Positions 1-13,900 of a DNA stretch of 64,000 nucleotides are shown here, piece after piece; position 1 is the first letter of the stretch, and each line of letters starts with the position of its first letter. A program made the translations under genes and the position numbers. The notes under the pieces were generated by a model. That model was not told the origin of the DNA, did no database searches, and saw only the letters and a list, made by a program, of their open reading frames with translations. This DNA is from Camarhynchus parvulus (taxonomy: Eukaryota > Chordata > Aves > Passeriformes > Thraupidae), in contig NC_044572.1 of the NCBI RefSeq assembly GCF_901933205.1, positions 19,058,501-19,122,500 on the forward strand. The letters run 5' to 3'.

Positions 1-3000
1 ATTAAGTAGGTTTTGTGAGATTTTATTTGGCGGGGCTTTTCAGGGAAGGGAGTGTTTGCTGCTTCTTTTTTTTTAATCCCCCCCAGAATAGCTGCCTGTC
101 TTTTGTGTGGATGTGCATTTGTGTGTTAATATCTTTCTGGTACCCGGTGGCCAGATGCCTCTGAGCTCTGCTGGTATTGTGAGCCAGCTATAGGCTGCAT
201 GACCGTGGTTTGCATGGCGCTGAGCCTGAGCTAGCACATCCTGCCTCTCAGCAGGACTTGCTAGCTCAGTCTTGGTGCCTTAGCCAACCAGCAGCTACGT
301 ATTTTCTCTCTGCTGTGGAGTGTAGGCATATAGCAGCTCACATGCTTGTGATTTACTGCATACTTCCTTTAGAGTACACAGCTCATGACTTTATAGTTGT
401 CCTGGTGGTTGCCTGGCCATTCTCTTTCCCAGTGTTAAAAACAGCAAGACAGGGCCTATATGTTTAGTTCAGACCCTGGAGATAAAAGCAATATTCCAGG
501 ATTTAGCAAATCTATACATGAGACATTTAAATGTGTTTCTTTCCCACCCTCCTGCTATGTTGGATAATTATCATTCTGTTTGGAGGAGTTTGCTATCAGT
601 GGTTTAGCTTTTGAGGGTATTATTAAAATTTGTGGTAATTTATCAAGATACATTTGGATTGTATATATCATTCATTTTCTGCCTGGAGATGAGATATGGT
701 AAAGTCAGATCTCTTTCTGTTGTGGTAGAGTAAGAAATCCTTCACCTCCCCAGACTTCTGTTCCTTGGAGATAAAGTAGTTCAAACACAGCATTTACCAA
801 GTGATAGGGAGTGGACAGAAGATCTGACGCTATGTCTCTGTCATGAAGGTTGCAAACTCATATCTCCTCAGCTGCAGTTCTGCACAGAATTTGTTTACTG
901 CTTCTAAAATGCAGATGTAAAGTTTGCTGCACAAGTTAGACAGATGATAATCACTCGTGGATATGGAGGAAAATCAGCTTGTTTTGAGACTGACCCGTTC
1001 TTTGTGTCATCATCTCTGCATGTGCAGCTTGCAGCCTTTGGGAAACATTAATGCTACTTTTTAATAGAAATGTGTAGAATCTCACTGACTTTCAGTTTTC
1101 CAACAGCAAAACAGGGTTCAAAATACTTTAGAGCATTCTTAGTAGCATAAAAATAATTTTTTGGGCAGAAGCACCTATGTAGTTTCAGAGGAAGTGATTT
1201 TTGATGGAGCGGAGCCTAGTTGACTTGTTTGGATGTAAGCCTGTTGAAACAGTTTCAGATTACACTCTCTTCTGTCATAATTTTACTTGGATCCCAGCTA
1301 CTGTTCACATGCTGTTGTCATACATCCAAATGGAGGAGTCCCATCTTTTTCTCATTCTGAAATTTCTGATCTCTCACTGCCTCCAATTTCCTGTCACTGC
1401 ACATCCTGGGGTATGGAACGCTTTTGCCCATGCGTTTTCTCTGAGCCACTTTCATCATCCTCAGTATCCAGAGACCACATTGTAGAGACATTCTCTCCAG
1501 AGCTACTATTTATACATTTTAATTTGCCCCCGTCCAACATTTTAACTCTTCTGACATGGATTCCAAGATTTTTGTTATTTAGCAGTAGCTCCCTGCTAAA
1601 ACTGCTGAGACCTTCAGGAAATTACAGTGCAAAGCTTTGCAGATGGTCGGAGACTTGCTGAGGCTGTACTTCACAGGGTGGCACAGACAGACTTGCCCAA
1701 TGTTTGAATGAGGTATGTAGAAAGACAGAATATTTAATGATAGCTATGGCACTTGAAATTTTTACTCCATGTAACTGCAAAGGCTTTTTGTTGTGTTGGA
1801 GTATTGGTGCTTTCAGTTTTACATTACTTTTGAATGAGAAACTTCCTTCTCTCAGTTTCAACTATTATGATGAATGCTTCAGCTATGAATTGTGAAAATG
1901 GCTTTTTTTCTTTGCAATAAAAGGGGAGAAAAATCTAAAATATGACTTTGTGCATTCTAAGGACCATTTGAAAAAATTGCAAACTTCAGCCTTGGGGAAT
2001 TTTTATTTTGCTTTATCTGACAAAAGTGATGAAATCTGTAACCCTGCAGTCTCCAGTTACAGCAAAACTCATTCATCAGCGGCCTCTAAGGAGTCCATGG
2101 CTCCTTGATTTCCCTAAGGAATACCCAATCTACAGCTTCCAGTTCATGTAGAAATTTTCAGGACAGTTTAGTCTACCTTATATGCCTTTCTCAATTCCTG
2201 TATTCCTGTTTAGATTTACTGTGGATAAATAGTTCTAATTGAGTGACAGTGGGAAGATCATGTTTTGCTGCCGTTAGGAGAAGCAATGCTTCAGCTCATT
2301 GGGTACCATTGTTGGGTATTAGATGGGATGTAATGTACCTCTAATATGAGCAGAAGATTATTGAGATGTAGAGCTGTGGGCAGTGTCAGAAGACAAACTA
2401 CACCATGAAGACTGAAACTTGGCTTTGTCAGATAGGACAGTGTCTGGGATCTTCCCTAAAAAGGATTAGTCAAATAAAAAGAAGTCTTACTGAATTTAGT
2501 CTAGAATTGTTCTTTACATTTGATTAAGCTGTAAGCATTTGTTTTAGTCATGTTCATAAAAAAACTAATTTACAGAGTAAATTTTGTCTCTGTCTTGCCA
2601 TTAATTTTGTAAGAAGTAAGACAAATTGAGGCAAAACCAATCGTCTATGTGGTCTATGGAAGAAGCAGAGCCAAACAAAGGGATCTTCGCCAAGATGTGC
2701 CTCTAGGACCTGTACTGTGGGAGAGGATTTCTTGCCAGTCTGTAAAAACCAGTGTATTAGCAGATGGTGACCTTTGGGAAGTAGTTGTGTGTGCTGGGCA
2801 CAGGAGGAGCAGATGGCTCTGGGCAAGCCTCAAACACAGCATACTGGAACAAATTCATAAATATTCAGGGTGTAGTAAAGACTGTAGGTTGATGAACGGT
2901 TCCTCTCAGGGCAAATGTGGGTGTGAGGGGTCCCATCCTCTCATTCTACCTGCTTATTCCTTCCTTGCTGGACTTGAGACATGATGTTGTTACAATCTGT

Positions 3001-6000
3001 GGGGCTATGCTGTGTATCAAATAAGGGAGGAGACTGAATTTCACAACAACCTGGTCTGTACAGGAAAGTGAAGAAGGAACTGTACAGGAAAATAGCTTTA
3101 ATATTGCCATAGCTTTTGGGGAATTAATATGTGCTCGGTAGTGGCTGAAGATCTTTTTGAGGTGGAGATGAAATTAGTGGTGTTTCTAGGTCAGCATTAC
3201 TCACAGCTCTCCAGTCATGAGAAAAGCATGATAATCCACCATGTTGAATTCTTTCTCTGATATTTTTTTCCTTGGTGTTTTTGTACTCCTATGTTGTTTG
3301 TTCAACTGATATGTGCTTTTGGTATTGTAAATGAATCTGGACTACAGGTAGGTGCCAAAAGCCCCAAGAGTACAATCAATCTTTTATGCTCCATTTATAT
3401 TTTCAGAGTATTTTTCCCAGGCGAAATGAATCTTGTTACCCTAATAGGTGGCTTTGCTGCCAAGTGTACCAACAAAAAACCATGAGCAGCATTTTGTCCA
3501 GCCTAATATTTTATGTAGAGAGCAAGATGGACCCTCTGGTCATGCTTCATGTCCTGCTTCATGCTGACCTCATGAGTAGATTTACACATTCCTGTCTTTG
3601 GGCGTCTCAAAGATCTCTTTCTAATGTCACAAATCTGAGAAGTTTGATTTGTGAAAGATCTGTTGGATCACTTAGTCCTTTCACTGTGGATCTGTGCAGA
3701 ATTACTTCTCATAAAATATTTTCACTTAAAACTTTTTCATTTATGGTGATTTATTACAGTTTAATTTCTGATGTTTATGCCACACATTGCCTCTCAGAAG
3801 GTCAATTTTTCAGGGCAGACACCACTGAGGGTGCTCTGCATCAGTAAGACTGCATTTTGGAGCTAGTGAGAAGCATTATGAGCCACTGGCTGGGATTTTG
3901 GTGAGGAGTTAGTAAAAATCATCTTTGTAGGAAATGACTGCATTTATGATTCAGTCACTAGGGATGACACATTTCCATTTAAAAACTAAATTTTGATGGT
4001 TTCAGTTTGTGATGGGTTGACCTTGGCTGGCTGCCATGTGCCCACCAAGCCACTCTCTCACCCCCTCTCCTCAGTGGACAAAGGGAGAAAATACAAAAAA
4101 ACCCCAAACCCCTTATGTGTCAAGGTTTTGGGGGAAAATGCAAGCACTGCACTTAGAAACAAAGAAAAATAAAGATTTATTCTCCACTTGCCATTGGCAG
4201 GCAATGTCCATCCAGTGGTACACATAGTGGTTGCCTTAATCACTCATGTCCCCTCTCTCCTTTTCCTTTAGTTGTGTGTGATGTTTTAAAATATGGAGAA
4301 TCCCACTGGTCATCTGGGTTTGGGTCATCTGTCCTGGCTATGTCACCTCCCAGCCCCTCATGCACCCCCAGCCCACAGAGGTGATGTTGGGGGTGATGCT
4401 GGGCAAGCGCTGCTCAGCAATAGTCAAAACACTGGTATGTTACCAGCACTGTGCTGGGTACAAATACAAAGCACAACACTATAATGGAGTTATGAAGAAA
4501 GTTAACTCCATCCCAGGCAGCCATGGTGTACAGTTAAATAATTTGTTGTAGTGATGTTTGCAGCTCCTGTACAGAATATTCTTCTCAAGTCTAAATGACT
4601 GATGACATCTTTATTATTTAACATTTTCTAGAAACTGAGGTATTTTTTCTTTTGAAATTACACTAATTAGGAGTTTTAGTGGACAACATTTCACGGAGCT
4701 TTGTTCTTCATGAAACATTACATGACTTTGTGATTTTTATAACTCAAACTTATATTTTGAAGTTAGGTAGCAAAATCCAATAATGCATATATTAACTCTG
4801 CTAATATTTTAAATAATTTACTTTTTTAATTGTTTCAAAGTAGTTGCTCTGGGAACTGTAGTTAACCTTATTCCTGTGAAGTGATTTATTGATAGACAGT
4901 AGGAGCCCTTTTTATCTAACTGAGGGATTAAAATAATATTAAGTTAAAACTATCTAGTTTCCTCCCTCTCTTCTTCTGTTCCTTTGTAAGATGAATAAAG
5001 GTCATTTGAAGTTAATGGCTAGTACATTTGGAACTAATAACAGGAAATGCTCTTTCTAACAATAGGTAATCTCTCTTTTTGGCAGGGTTGAACCCATTTC
5101 TAAGATGTGTTCACTGGCTCATAATTCTGGTAAACTTCAAGCAGCAAGGCTGAACATTTCCATGTCTGCTGCCTGCTTCAGGCCAAACTTGAAATTTTTG
5201 TGCAAAATCTTCAGCAGTTTCCAAGGCTGAGACCATTCCCTTACTTGGAATTATTGACAGGTTGTTGATTTGTTTTGAGCGGTTGGTTCAGCAGGGTGGT
5301 TGAACAGCTCAGTTGTCATAGCATTTAGGGCTAAGGAGTTGAAGCTTGCTGAGATGGAGGAGTCTTTTATGCTAGTCATGTATCCTTGGCCATGGAGGTC
5401 TGTCCAATGTGGATAAAGTTTTGTATGACTCCAAATATAGAAAGTTCAGAGATACTCCAAAAACCTGTTTCCTGGCACCAGACAGTCCTGGCATAGCATC
5501 CACGCAGTATGTTTAAAGAGGCCTGAGAGTCAGTGTGAAGATGGAGAGCCATTTGGTAGAAGGGAGGTAATTGGCAGTGGATATTGTAGTGCCTTGGGTA
5601 CAGGGATTTAACAAGAAGCTGTGAAGAGATGGACCAGACTAGTTTAGAAAAGCAAAATGAGACAAAGTAATACCTGGAATATTGTGGTCAACGGAAGGAA
5701 AGTTGCAGAGGGGTTGAACCTGGGGGAGATGAACAGAAAGGCATGGGCCAATCAGCCCATGATTTGCTCAAAATCCTGAGTGGAAGGGTCTGTTTCCTTT
5801 GTCTCAGAGTGGCATGAAAATATTATACTTGTGTGAAATTTACAGCAAACTCTACATCTGGAACACAGGAAAGATTTGTTGATATGGTAATTTGCTGCTG
5901 CGTCTCAAGGATTTGTTTGATGGGCTTATATGTGAGCTATATTAAAGAAAAAGCAAAAGTCATTAACACACTGATTGAGGTTTAGGATGGGAAGGACAAG

Positions 6001-7323
6001 ATATATTCTATAGCCTTGTCAAACTTAACTGTTGTGATTTAGAGGTATTTCTTCTGTGCATCACCATCGTAACATGAAGTGCTTGCTTGTGAAATAAGCC
6101 TAACCTTGAATTTGGTGCATATGCTGGGTGTTTTCTGGTTATCAGCTGTGTGAAGGAGAATTCTGCTTTGTCTGTGCTACTGGTGTTGCAGACTCTGGGT
6201 ATGTGTAGTGAGTAAAGCAGGGGGTATAGGAAGTAAAAGGAAGTTGTTGTGGGTAAGGTAGCTGAATCCATCTGTGGAGACGTGGGTCCTGACTCTGTCA
6301 TTGATGCAGAGTTTTGTCTGCTGCTCAACAGTTGCTTAAGATTTTGAAGATTTCATCTTGTTTCTTTATGTTGAAATTGGGTACCCCAAGACTGATTTGG
6401 AGAAAAACTGGGTAACTATAGAGTTAACCCAAGCCTATAATTTAAACATATTCAACTGTTAGGATTTGGAGAGTGAACACCTTGAGACCTCTGTATGTTT
6501 TTGGAAATGAAACTTATTTTACCTCAGTTTGCAGGTTGTCCTAGTAGTGTGGATATTGCCATTCCCACTTTCCAGGGTGCAATATGAAGATTGATTAATG
6601 GCTGTGATGAGAGCTATATAAAAGCTTTTGAGGAAACTAAAATTCCTACCTTGATGGTAGGATTTGAGTAGTTTGGTCCAAAAAAAGGACACAACCACTT
6701 ATGGAGCCATATCTGCTGTGTACACAGTAAAGCAGGGGGCCTTGTCATAGGGTAATATATGAATACCTGATTAAAGACAATATCCAAAGGCATATGTGCA
6801 AGAGGGACAAATTAAGATTGTACAGGCAGCCATTCCATAACTTATAAAGGTTTGACTTCATGACATTCTAAGTACTCTTTTCATGCAGTATTTTTTTAAT
6901 GTGTAATTTATGTTTCAGCTGGGAAAGAGACTGGTAGAATAATCATGAATGGAGGATGAAACGTGAAGTTGTATATTAGAAGACCTCCAGATTTAGTTAT
7001 AGGTATTTTTCTTTGTCTAAGAGTAAGTGCTATAGTTTATGGTAACTGGTTTGAGAATGAAATGACCATAGAGAATATTTCCACAGTTGCAGTATTCATA
7101 AAGGTGAGCCCGTGGCACCCCTGCAGGAGGCATTAGCTTGGGCACTGGGAAATTTTGCCCAGTTGCTGTCTATCTCTGTTAGTGGATAAAGGCAGGCTTC
7201 TCCTTTAAAGGCTGAAAGCCTTTCACAAGTGCTTTATTTACACTAAAAATAAATGCTAAATTGCTAGGGGCGCATTGTGGAAAATGAAAACAACCCTGTT
7301 CTTCTGTATTTTTTATTCTGTAG
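1..7323 (+). other. NEBL: Intron of NEBL (LASP-2 transcript) upstream of the nebulin-repeat exon
   Basis: This is non-coding sequence. I looked for the preceding LASP-2 exon, which should encode a repeat ending like QSELQSQ after a T-V-A-D-T-P-E-N motif, and for LIM zinc-binding cysteine patterns, and found neither. The stretch should therefore be the 3' end of a long intron. The acceptor tract is the T-rich run at about 7305-7323 ending in TAG. The open frames here are short, lack conserved motifs and overlap on both strands. The only repeat I can name is the solo LTR at about 4008-4530. Confidence 0.8.
4008..4530 (-). mobile_element. Solo LTR of an avian endogenous retrovirus, antisense to NEBL
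   Basis: The + strand begins TGTGATGGGTTGACCTTGGC and ends near a GTTAACTCCATCCCA block. I recognise both as the ends of a widespread avian LTR family, probably ERVL-like. An identical 5-bp CAGTT lies immediately on each side (4003-4007 and 4531-4535), as expected of a target-site duplication. If the canonical TG end is instead placed at 4532, the duplication is shorter. The block near the right end is shared with the LTR at 28.7-29.4 kb, whose TATA box is on the minus strand, so this one also reads leftward. An AATAAA on the minus strand near 4178 may be its polyadenylation signal. No retroviral coding sequence is attached, so this is a solo LTR. Confidence 0.75.
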
Positions 7324-7431
7324 GTAAAATACAAAAGAGACTTTGAAGAAAGCAAAGGAAGAGGGTTCAGTATTGTGACCGATACGCCCGAATTACAAAG
7401 ACTGAAAAGGACTCAGGAACAAATCAGTAAT
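7324..7431 (+). CDS. NEBL: NEBL (LASP-2/LIM-nebulette isoform) internal exon encoding a nebulin repeat
   Basis: This 108-nt phase-0 exon gives 36 residues beginning [15 protein letters not shown] and ending QEQISN, with no stop. It follows a pyrimidine-rich stretch ending in TAG and is followed by a GTATGT donor. The [12 protein letters not shown] core, the [10 protein letters not shown] segment and the 36-residue length are those of one nebulin repeat, an actin-binding module. I recognise it as the repeat found in LASP-2, the short NEBL product with an N-terminal LIM domain and C-terminal SH3 domain that acts at focal adhesions and Z-discs. In mammals this exon is specific to the LASP-2 transcript and is skipped by nebulette, which starts further downstream. 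The same order holds here, with the nebulette start 45 kb on. The LIM-domain exons were not found upstream in this window. LASP1 is the closest paralogue, but the nearby nebulette exons make NEBL the clear choice. Confidence 0.95.
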
Positions 7432-7816
7432 GTATGTGACTGCAACATAAAGTGATTGTAGATGGAGAAATAGTGTGTCTAAGAAAAGGTGTGTTTGTTG
7501 GTGGTTTTGATGAAGTCTGTGTGAGTGAACAGTCTGATTTTGGTGATTGATTTGTGTATGTCAGATTTTGAAATGTGTGTAACTGTATGCCACGGACTTG
7601 TACAGCACATTGGCAATGTGTGTTCACCTCTCCAACTTTCAGCTAATATGCTCAAAGTATTTTCTTTATTAAAATGATTTGACACTTTTTACTCTTTTAA
7701 TATATTTGTCATCAAGTAAGGATGCTTTTGGAACTTTTAAATTTACTTTTTATTTATATAAAGTATATATTTATATAGAAGATTATGTAAGTTAAAAAAT
7801 TTTGTCTCTTTTTTAG

Positions 7817-7990
7817 CAGGGGCTGTCAAAATTAGCAAAACAAACAAGAGGGAGTTTTCTAGAAGCAGATAAAATTTTGATGCTGAGTTTTAAAAGAAAA
7901 GATGTGGAAGACAATGCTCTGCAAGATGACAAAGAAGTGGCAAATAGCAAAACAATGTGTTTCATTAGCTTACAGGAGTGGGTTTTTTAA
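7817..7990 (+). other. Possible alternative 3' terminal exon of LASP-2 (speculative)
   Basis: A good acceptor, TTTGTCTCTTTTTTAG at 7801-7816, is followed by 57 open codons in phase 0 relative to the upstream exon, then TAA at 7988-7990. The frame starts Q-G-L-S-K-L-A-K-Q and is rich in K, D and E. An AATAAA lies at 8266-8271. Splicing from 7431 would remove 385 nt and give a LASP-2 form without the SH3 domain. No homologous protein is known to me. A chance open frame is quite possible at this length. Confidence 0.2.
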
Positions 7991-10900
7991 AAATGGGATT
8001 TTCCTGACATATTTTTGCTAAGAAAGTTATTTATTTGTACTTCATTCTCTTGTAGCATGTTTAACTTATTGCATGATGGAATATTGAGTGATACATAGTG
8101 CAAGTTCTGATATGTATGAAATAGGTAAGAACTAGTATGAGCTGGAAAAGATGCAGAATCAGTACTATTCACTTGTCTTGACTTCTCTTCTGATCATTCT
8201 TCTGCTGCAAGAACTTGTCCCTATAGATTATTTTGTGAAAATATTTTTGAATGATTCTTTGTAGTAATAAAATAACAGCAAGGCATCAGAGACATCCAAT
8301 GTAAGTATGATCAGAAAAAAATAATGGGATTTATTTACTTAGAAGAAAAAAACTTTTTTCAGGTTGGGATATTATTGAAGAAAAAAGTAATTGAAAAATA
8401 CTTATTTTTCACAGCAGTGGAGGTTTACCATTCTTGCCAAAGCATTCACTAGTTAAGATTTTGATGTCCAGAGCCAGTCTTTGAGATGAAAAATTTGGGC
8501 TCATTTCCTGGAGCCTTGGCCAATGGAGACGGCAGTTAATTTAAGAGCCGTGCAACTGCTCCTGTGTAGACAAGATGAGAACAAAAGTTCATCTCATGTT
8601 CATACTGGGGCTAGCTGAAATTACTGGCTTGTAAGAGAGAAAAATGTATTCTTTGGAGCGGCAGAAAGCATGGCCATTAAGACTTCCATTTGGGATCTGG
8701 GAAACTTCAGTGACTCCCTGGCTTTAATCAGCTGCATTTTTTATTCGGACCGGGAAGTTAAATTCGGCCCTCTCACGACCTACATAACTTCCTCAAGCAA
8801 GAGTGATTCCTTTCTGTGGGGTAGCTCTGGAAGGCATCGAGGAGATGAAATGAGCGAGGTCCTGGTGAATACTTAATCCCTCACATGGGTCTGCTCCCTA
8901 AGGAGGGACTGAGAGAGTGCCCTGCAGCAGGCGTGTGGTGCTCACTTTGGGATATTGGCCTGCCAAGAAATTCATTCAGACCTCCCAAGCCCAGTACCCT
9001 CAACACCAAACTACAGAATAGTAGGACGCAGCTCACTTGCATGCTCTTATCTCTCTCTTGTTCAAAGCACATTGTGTTTTCTGTTGTGGGAAAAGGAGAT
9101 AATAAAAACAAGTAGTTTTGTGACATGGGAAAGAGCTTTCTTCCCATCTCTGCTTTTGAGTGGATCAAGGGAGTTTCTGTTCTAATGGAATATCTTGTTC
9201 CAGGATTTATGATACTATCTCGTTCCTGAACCAAAGATACTTACTTGCCTTTTCAGATCCAGAAATAGCTTTTTAAAGTGGGAAAGGTGGTTTTATTTCA
9301 GGTTTTTACCCTTGGTCATTGCCTGTATGACTACTTTCTCTTCATTTCTAAGCATGCTATTCTTAACAATATAGGTTTGATTTATCCAATAGAGAGTTGT
9401 TTACTTTATGTATGTAGCTATCAGAGACTCCAAGTCAGGGACCCTATTAGAAATAATTAGTCTTGAAGGGTAAAATGGAATTTTAAAAGGTGCATGATAA
9501 AAGAAGCTGCATTTAATTTCTGTTTACACTGAAATAATTAATTTATAGCATTATATCCTAGAAAGATAATTCTGCATAGGCCACAACTTGAATTTAATTA
9601 GAAAGTTCCTGTATTATAGAAATACCCTCCACACAGAGTAGTTTCTGTATTTGTCAGATAAGCAGTATACATCATGGACTAAGGATCTAATTAAGATTTC
9701 AAGACACTGAAAGGTAAGCACTTTAATAATTCTAAAATAATTTAAATTTTCATATACAGAAAAATGGAAGAATACTAATATATCTATTTAATTTTCAGTT
9801 TAGTTTTGATTTCACCTTGAAGTACTAGAAACTCCTCAAAGAGCCTATTTGAACCAAAATTGTAACTACTTTGTTGAAGGGGTAAGTGAGAACAGTTAAT
9901 TGTGTAGATATCCTTGATGAAAATAAATAACAAAATAAATTTTATAATAATAAATGTTAAGTAGCATAAATATTTTTAAAATATGATCTTTTTTGTCCTG
10001 GTATGAAGTTTGGCAGCATATGGATATTAGTGCAGTACTCTGACTTATTAAAGAATCTCTTGTGCTATGAACATAAATCTTGTGAGGAAAAAAAATCATG
10101 GGGGGAGTGGAAGGAGTTGTGGGTAGATAAAGGGGGTTGAATTTTGCTTGTTATTTTGCTACCAGCAATCCTTCCTCTGAAGATTTAGACCAAACTTGTG
10201 GACTTTGTTTTATGGCTCTTATGGAGGTATCAGGACCAGAGTGATGCTTCTTAGACAAGAATGAAATCTAATCTCATGATTTTTTTTAGCATTAAGAGCC
10301 AAATTCTGCAGATATGCGACATATTTTGGCACTAAATATGTAGTCAATACACAAAAAATGCATGTTGTTCTCACAGAGAAATGGAAATTGTGGAAAATGA
10401 AAACAACAATGGAAATGTTCTCACAGAACATTTTGTCAAAGGACCTTTTAGTGTTTTTTCTCCATTTTGAACTTTGAGAAGGTTTCAGAATGAATCCAAA
10501 GATCCTCAAAATGAAAAAAAGCCCAACCTCATGTATTTTTATAGGCGATTTTGCAGTTAAGCTAGCTGCAAACTGGTTTTGCAAGGAAGAGGTTAAGGTG
10601 GCAAAAGGAACAGAATAAATAAAGATGATGGCAAAAAATGTTGGTCTATCATGACACAGGGCTAAATGAGGGAGTAGAAACTCAATCTAGTACTATTTTC
10701 TTTGGGGAAATGGAACACTTTCAGCAGTCTGCAGCAATGAGCTGCAGCTTACTGCCACTTCACTTTTATGTCTCGATATATGACTTGAAGCATGTTTTAT
10801 CCTATGTGAAATAAGTTGCTCTTTCTTAAATATGTTTCTAGTAAATGTCTGCAAAGTATAAAAGAAAACAGGTGTCCATACAAATTGATGGAGTGAGAAG

Positions 10901-13900
10901 CTTTCATTAAGATAAAGGCCAGTGCTTGCATAGTAGAGGTTGCTGGCTTGGTTGTATGGCTGGAGGGAGGCATGGAAGCTTTCACAGTGCTTGTGCTCAT
11001 TGCATTAAGAGCCCATGTAAAAGCATTCCTCACTTTGGCATTAATGCTGTTATGAACTTGAATCACATAAGAGCAAGAAGCACCACACATTTGTGCCCTT
11101 CTTCTCCTGAAGAGACCACTAAATGAAGTCACGCAGTTCATTTATTTGCATGTGACTCATTTTCCAGTAGGTTTGGGTTGTATCTGAAGTGAAAACAATA
11201 TGAAAATAAGAAAACAGATTAAATCTGCTTTAAAAAACACATTTCCAAGGCATCTTATTTTGGTGAAGAACTTAGGAAGGACAGTAGAGTGAATGAAGGG
11301 AAGGTCACTGAATCACCGCTCTATGGGGTAAGGGAGTGGCCAAATACCAGGAGTTGAACTCCTCACTGAACCTAGTGAAGCCTTTATTGGATGCAAAGAG
11401 TGCACGAAGATCTTGAAGCATTCTTGAAAGGGTTCTAATGAGAAAAGCTGTGTATTAATTTTCTTTAAAATTAAATATGGTGCATGGTATGGGGCTTTTG
11501 ACTATCAAGGGTTGCATTCTATCTCCAGTTAAGTGTATACAGCTTCAGGGGATGCAGAGGAGGACAGGAATTCCCCCATAATTTGAATCAACTGAACACC
11601 TGTTATCTGGATAAAGACACAAATGATAAGGAAAATGGGCACTACCTCAGATGTGATAAAAGTACATCCTCAGTAGCAACTAAAGGAGGACACAAGCCAC
11701 ATTGCTACTGTAGTTGTGCACATCTGCACATCTCAAATTAGAAACTGTCCCTGACAGACACTGAGCCATGGCTCCCTATTTGGAAGCTATTGGCAGAGTT
11801 GTTCAGTCTGTTTACTTGCTCAAACATAAAATGATCTCTTAAATTGCCAAAACAGATTGTAGAGAAAATTGGCAAGAGAAGATGTTAACAACATGGCCCA
11901 GAGCTCCACTTGTAGGATTCACAGCACAAAGCCTGCAGATACTTGTCTCTAAGTGCTTTTTTCCCTCCATTGAACTCAAGTGAAGGAGAAGAACAGGGAA
12001 CAAGAGAAATTAACAGCAGCATCAATGTCTGCATTTCACAAAACCAGCACTGGCACATCAATGGAGAGACTGGGTAAGCATTTTAAATTGTATGCAAAAG
12101 AACTTATGCTGTTCTAGGGGGTTTTACTGCTTCAGAAGTAATTAATATTTTATTCCTGAGCCCTTATATTCCTAAGCATGATTTTTATCTTGCTGTTGTT
12201 TCATTGGGAAAATAAGCATTTATTTATCAATGACAATTGTGTTGACTAACATGGATGGAATAGCACTTGTTGAGCAATGCCCTGGTGCTGCATGTCTGTG
12301 GCAGGTGTGCTCAGCCAGATGCATCCTGCTACTGATGGCCTTCTGCTGCCCTTGGTACCTCTGACAGTTTAACATGAACTGCAGCTCCAAGAGGCATTCA
12401 TTATTTGGTATGTTGTAGACTTAATTCCACACAGCTGCACTTCAAATATCTGCATTAACTCATGTTACTAAGCATCTATCATTTGAGTTGAACAGCATTT
12501 TTCTGTCTGGAAACAAGAAGGTTGAATGTGTCATTCCTATTGCTAACATGAGCGTATCTCTGCAAGAAGGTGAAGCTCCTGCTGTGCTCCTGTGCAGTGA
12601 ATATACGTGCATGGAGTCCAACCTTGTTCTTTCTGTGGATTGATCTTCTAAGCTTGTTTCATGTAGATTCCTAGAAATGGAAATTCTGAAAAGCCTCAGG
12701 TCCTTTGATTTTCTAATAGTTCTGTGTTAGAGTTTGATTTCTGATTTTCAGAAATCATTCTGCCTTAAATTGTAAAGTCCTAATAAATGCTTTAGAAATT
12801 ATTTAGCAAAAGAATTACCTTAATTTTCAATTACCATGAGTATTTTTGCAGATTTTTACATAGGTTTTATACTCTGTAAGCTTTCAGAAAATTTAAAAAT
12901 GACTGACCAGATTCTTAAGAAATGATAAATCTAAGGAAATGTAAGTAATATTTTAGATAGAACTCGTGCTAAATGAGAAAATAAAAAGCTTTGAGAATTG
13001 TTTTGAAATCTCAAGGTGTATTCTACCTAAAAATGAAAAATTTTTATTTACTGATTATTATCAAAATATGCAAAATTAGAGACAGTGTTAAATGAGTTCC
13101 TATGCAAATGAATTCTTTACCTCCACTTTCAGGAAAAATTCTGAAGATATTTAGTGGCATGCTAAATATTTTGTTGGGCTTCATTACTTCTTTTTGCTGT
13201 GATCCCTGTGTAGGACAGTAGTCACCAAGTATTCAGCTTTCTAATATTTTTTCATTTACTGTTTATTTACTGTATGTTTTGATACTGCATACACCATAAA
13301 ATGTTGTAGAAACAACCTGTAACTTCTTTGTGGAGTTTTCATCAAAGCTTCTCACTTTAACTGTATTGATTTGCATTGTTTTCAGTGTTGTCCAAGAAAT
13401 AAGGAGATATTGGAATTTTCCAGTATGGAGGATCTGGATATGTGGTCCTTATTTAAATGAAGAACTAAAGCACAGACATTATTCATGCTAATACAGTAAG
13501 TAGCACCTAGAGTAAACCATTATCTTCTGTGTAGGCTCCTATTAGAAGTAGTGGGAGGCACAGCCTTTGCTAGGGAATTTTACAGTTGTTTGTTGGGGAG
13601 GAAAAGATTGCTGAGAATCCAGAGCAGTGTGTTCGTGATTCATCGACTTCTCTTTCTGTTCCCATAACTTTTTCACATTCTCTTTTCTGGTCTCTCTTTC
13701 TTAATACTTGTGATTTACATAACAATAGCTCCCAACATGTAGGAGGAAACAGTATTTTTAGACTCCAGAACGCCAACTTGAAGGATAGCTTTTGGAATGC
13801 CAGATAGTCATTACAGTAATTCTGTATGAAACTGTCAGTACAGGTGGAACTGAATAATTTAGATGACTTAAACTATGGTTAAATTTCTGCTGAGCGGGCA

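Noticed and set aside
10797..11141. Minus-strand 114-codon frame with a hydrophobic + strand frame over the same bases
   Set aside because: Neither has recognisable domains or splice context, and the two frames occupy the same DNA. The + strand reading is bounded by stops with no usable start. Treated as chance.
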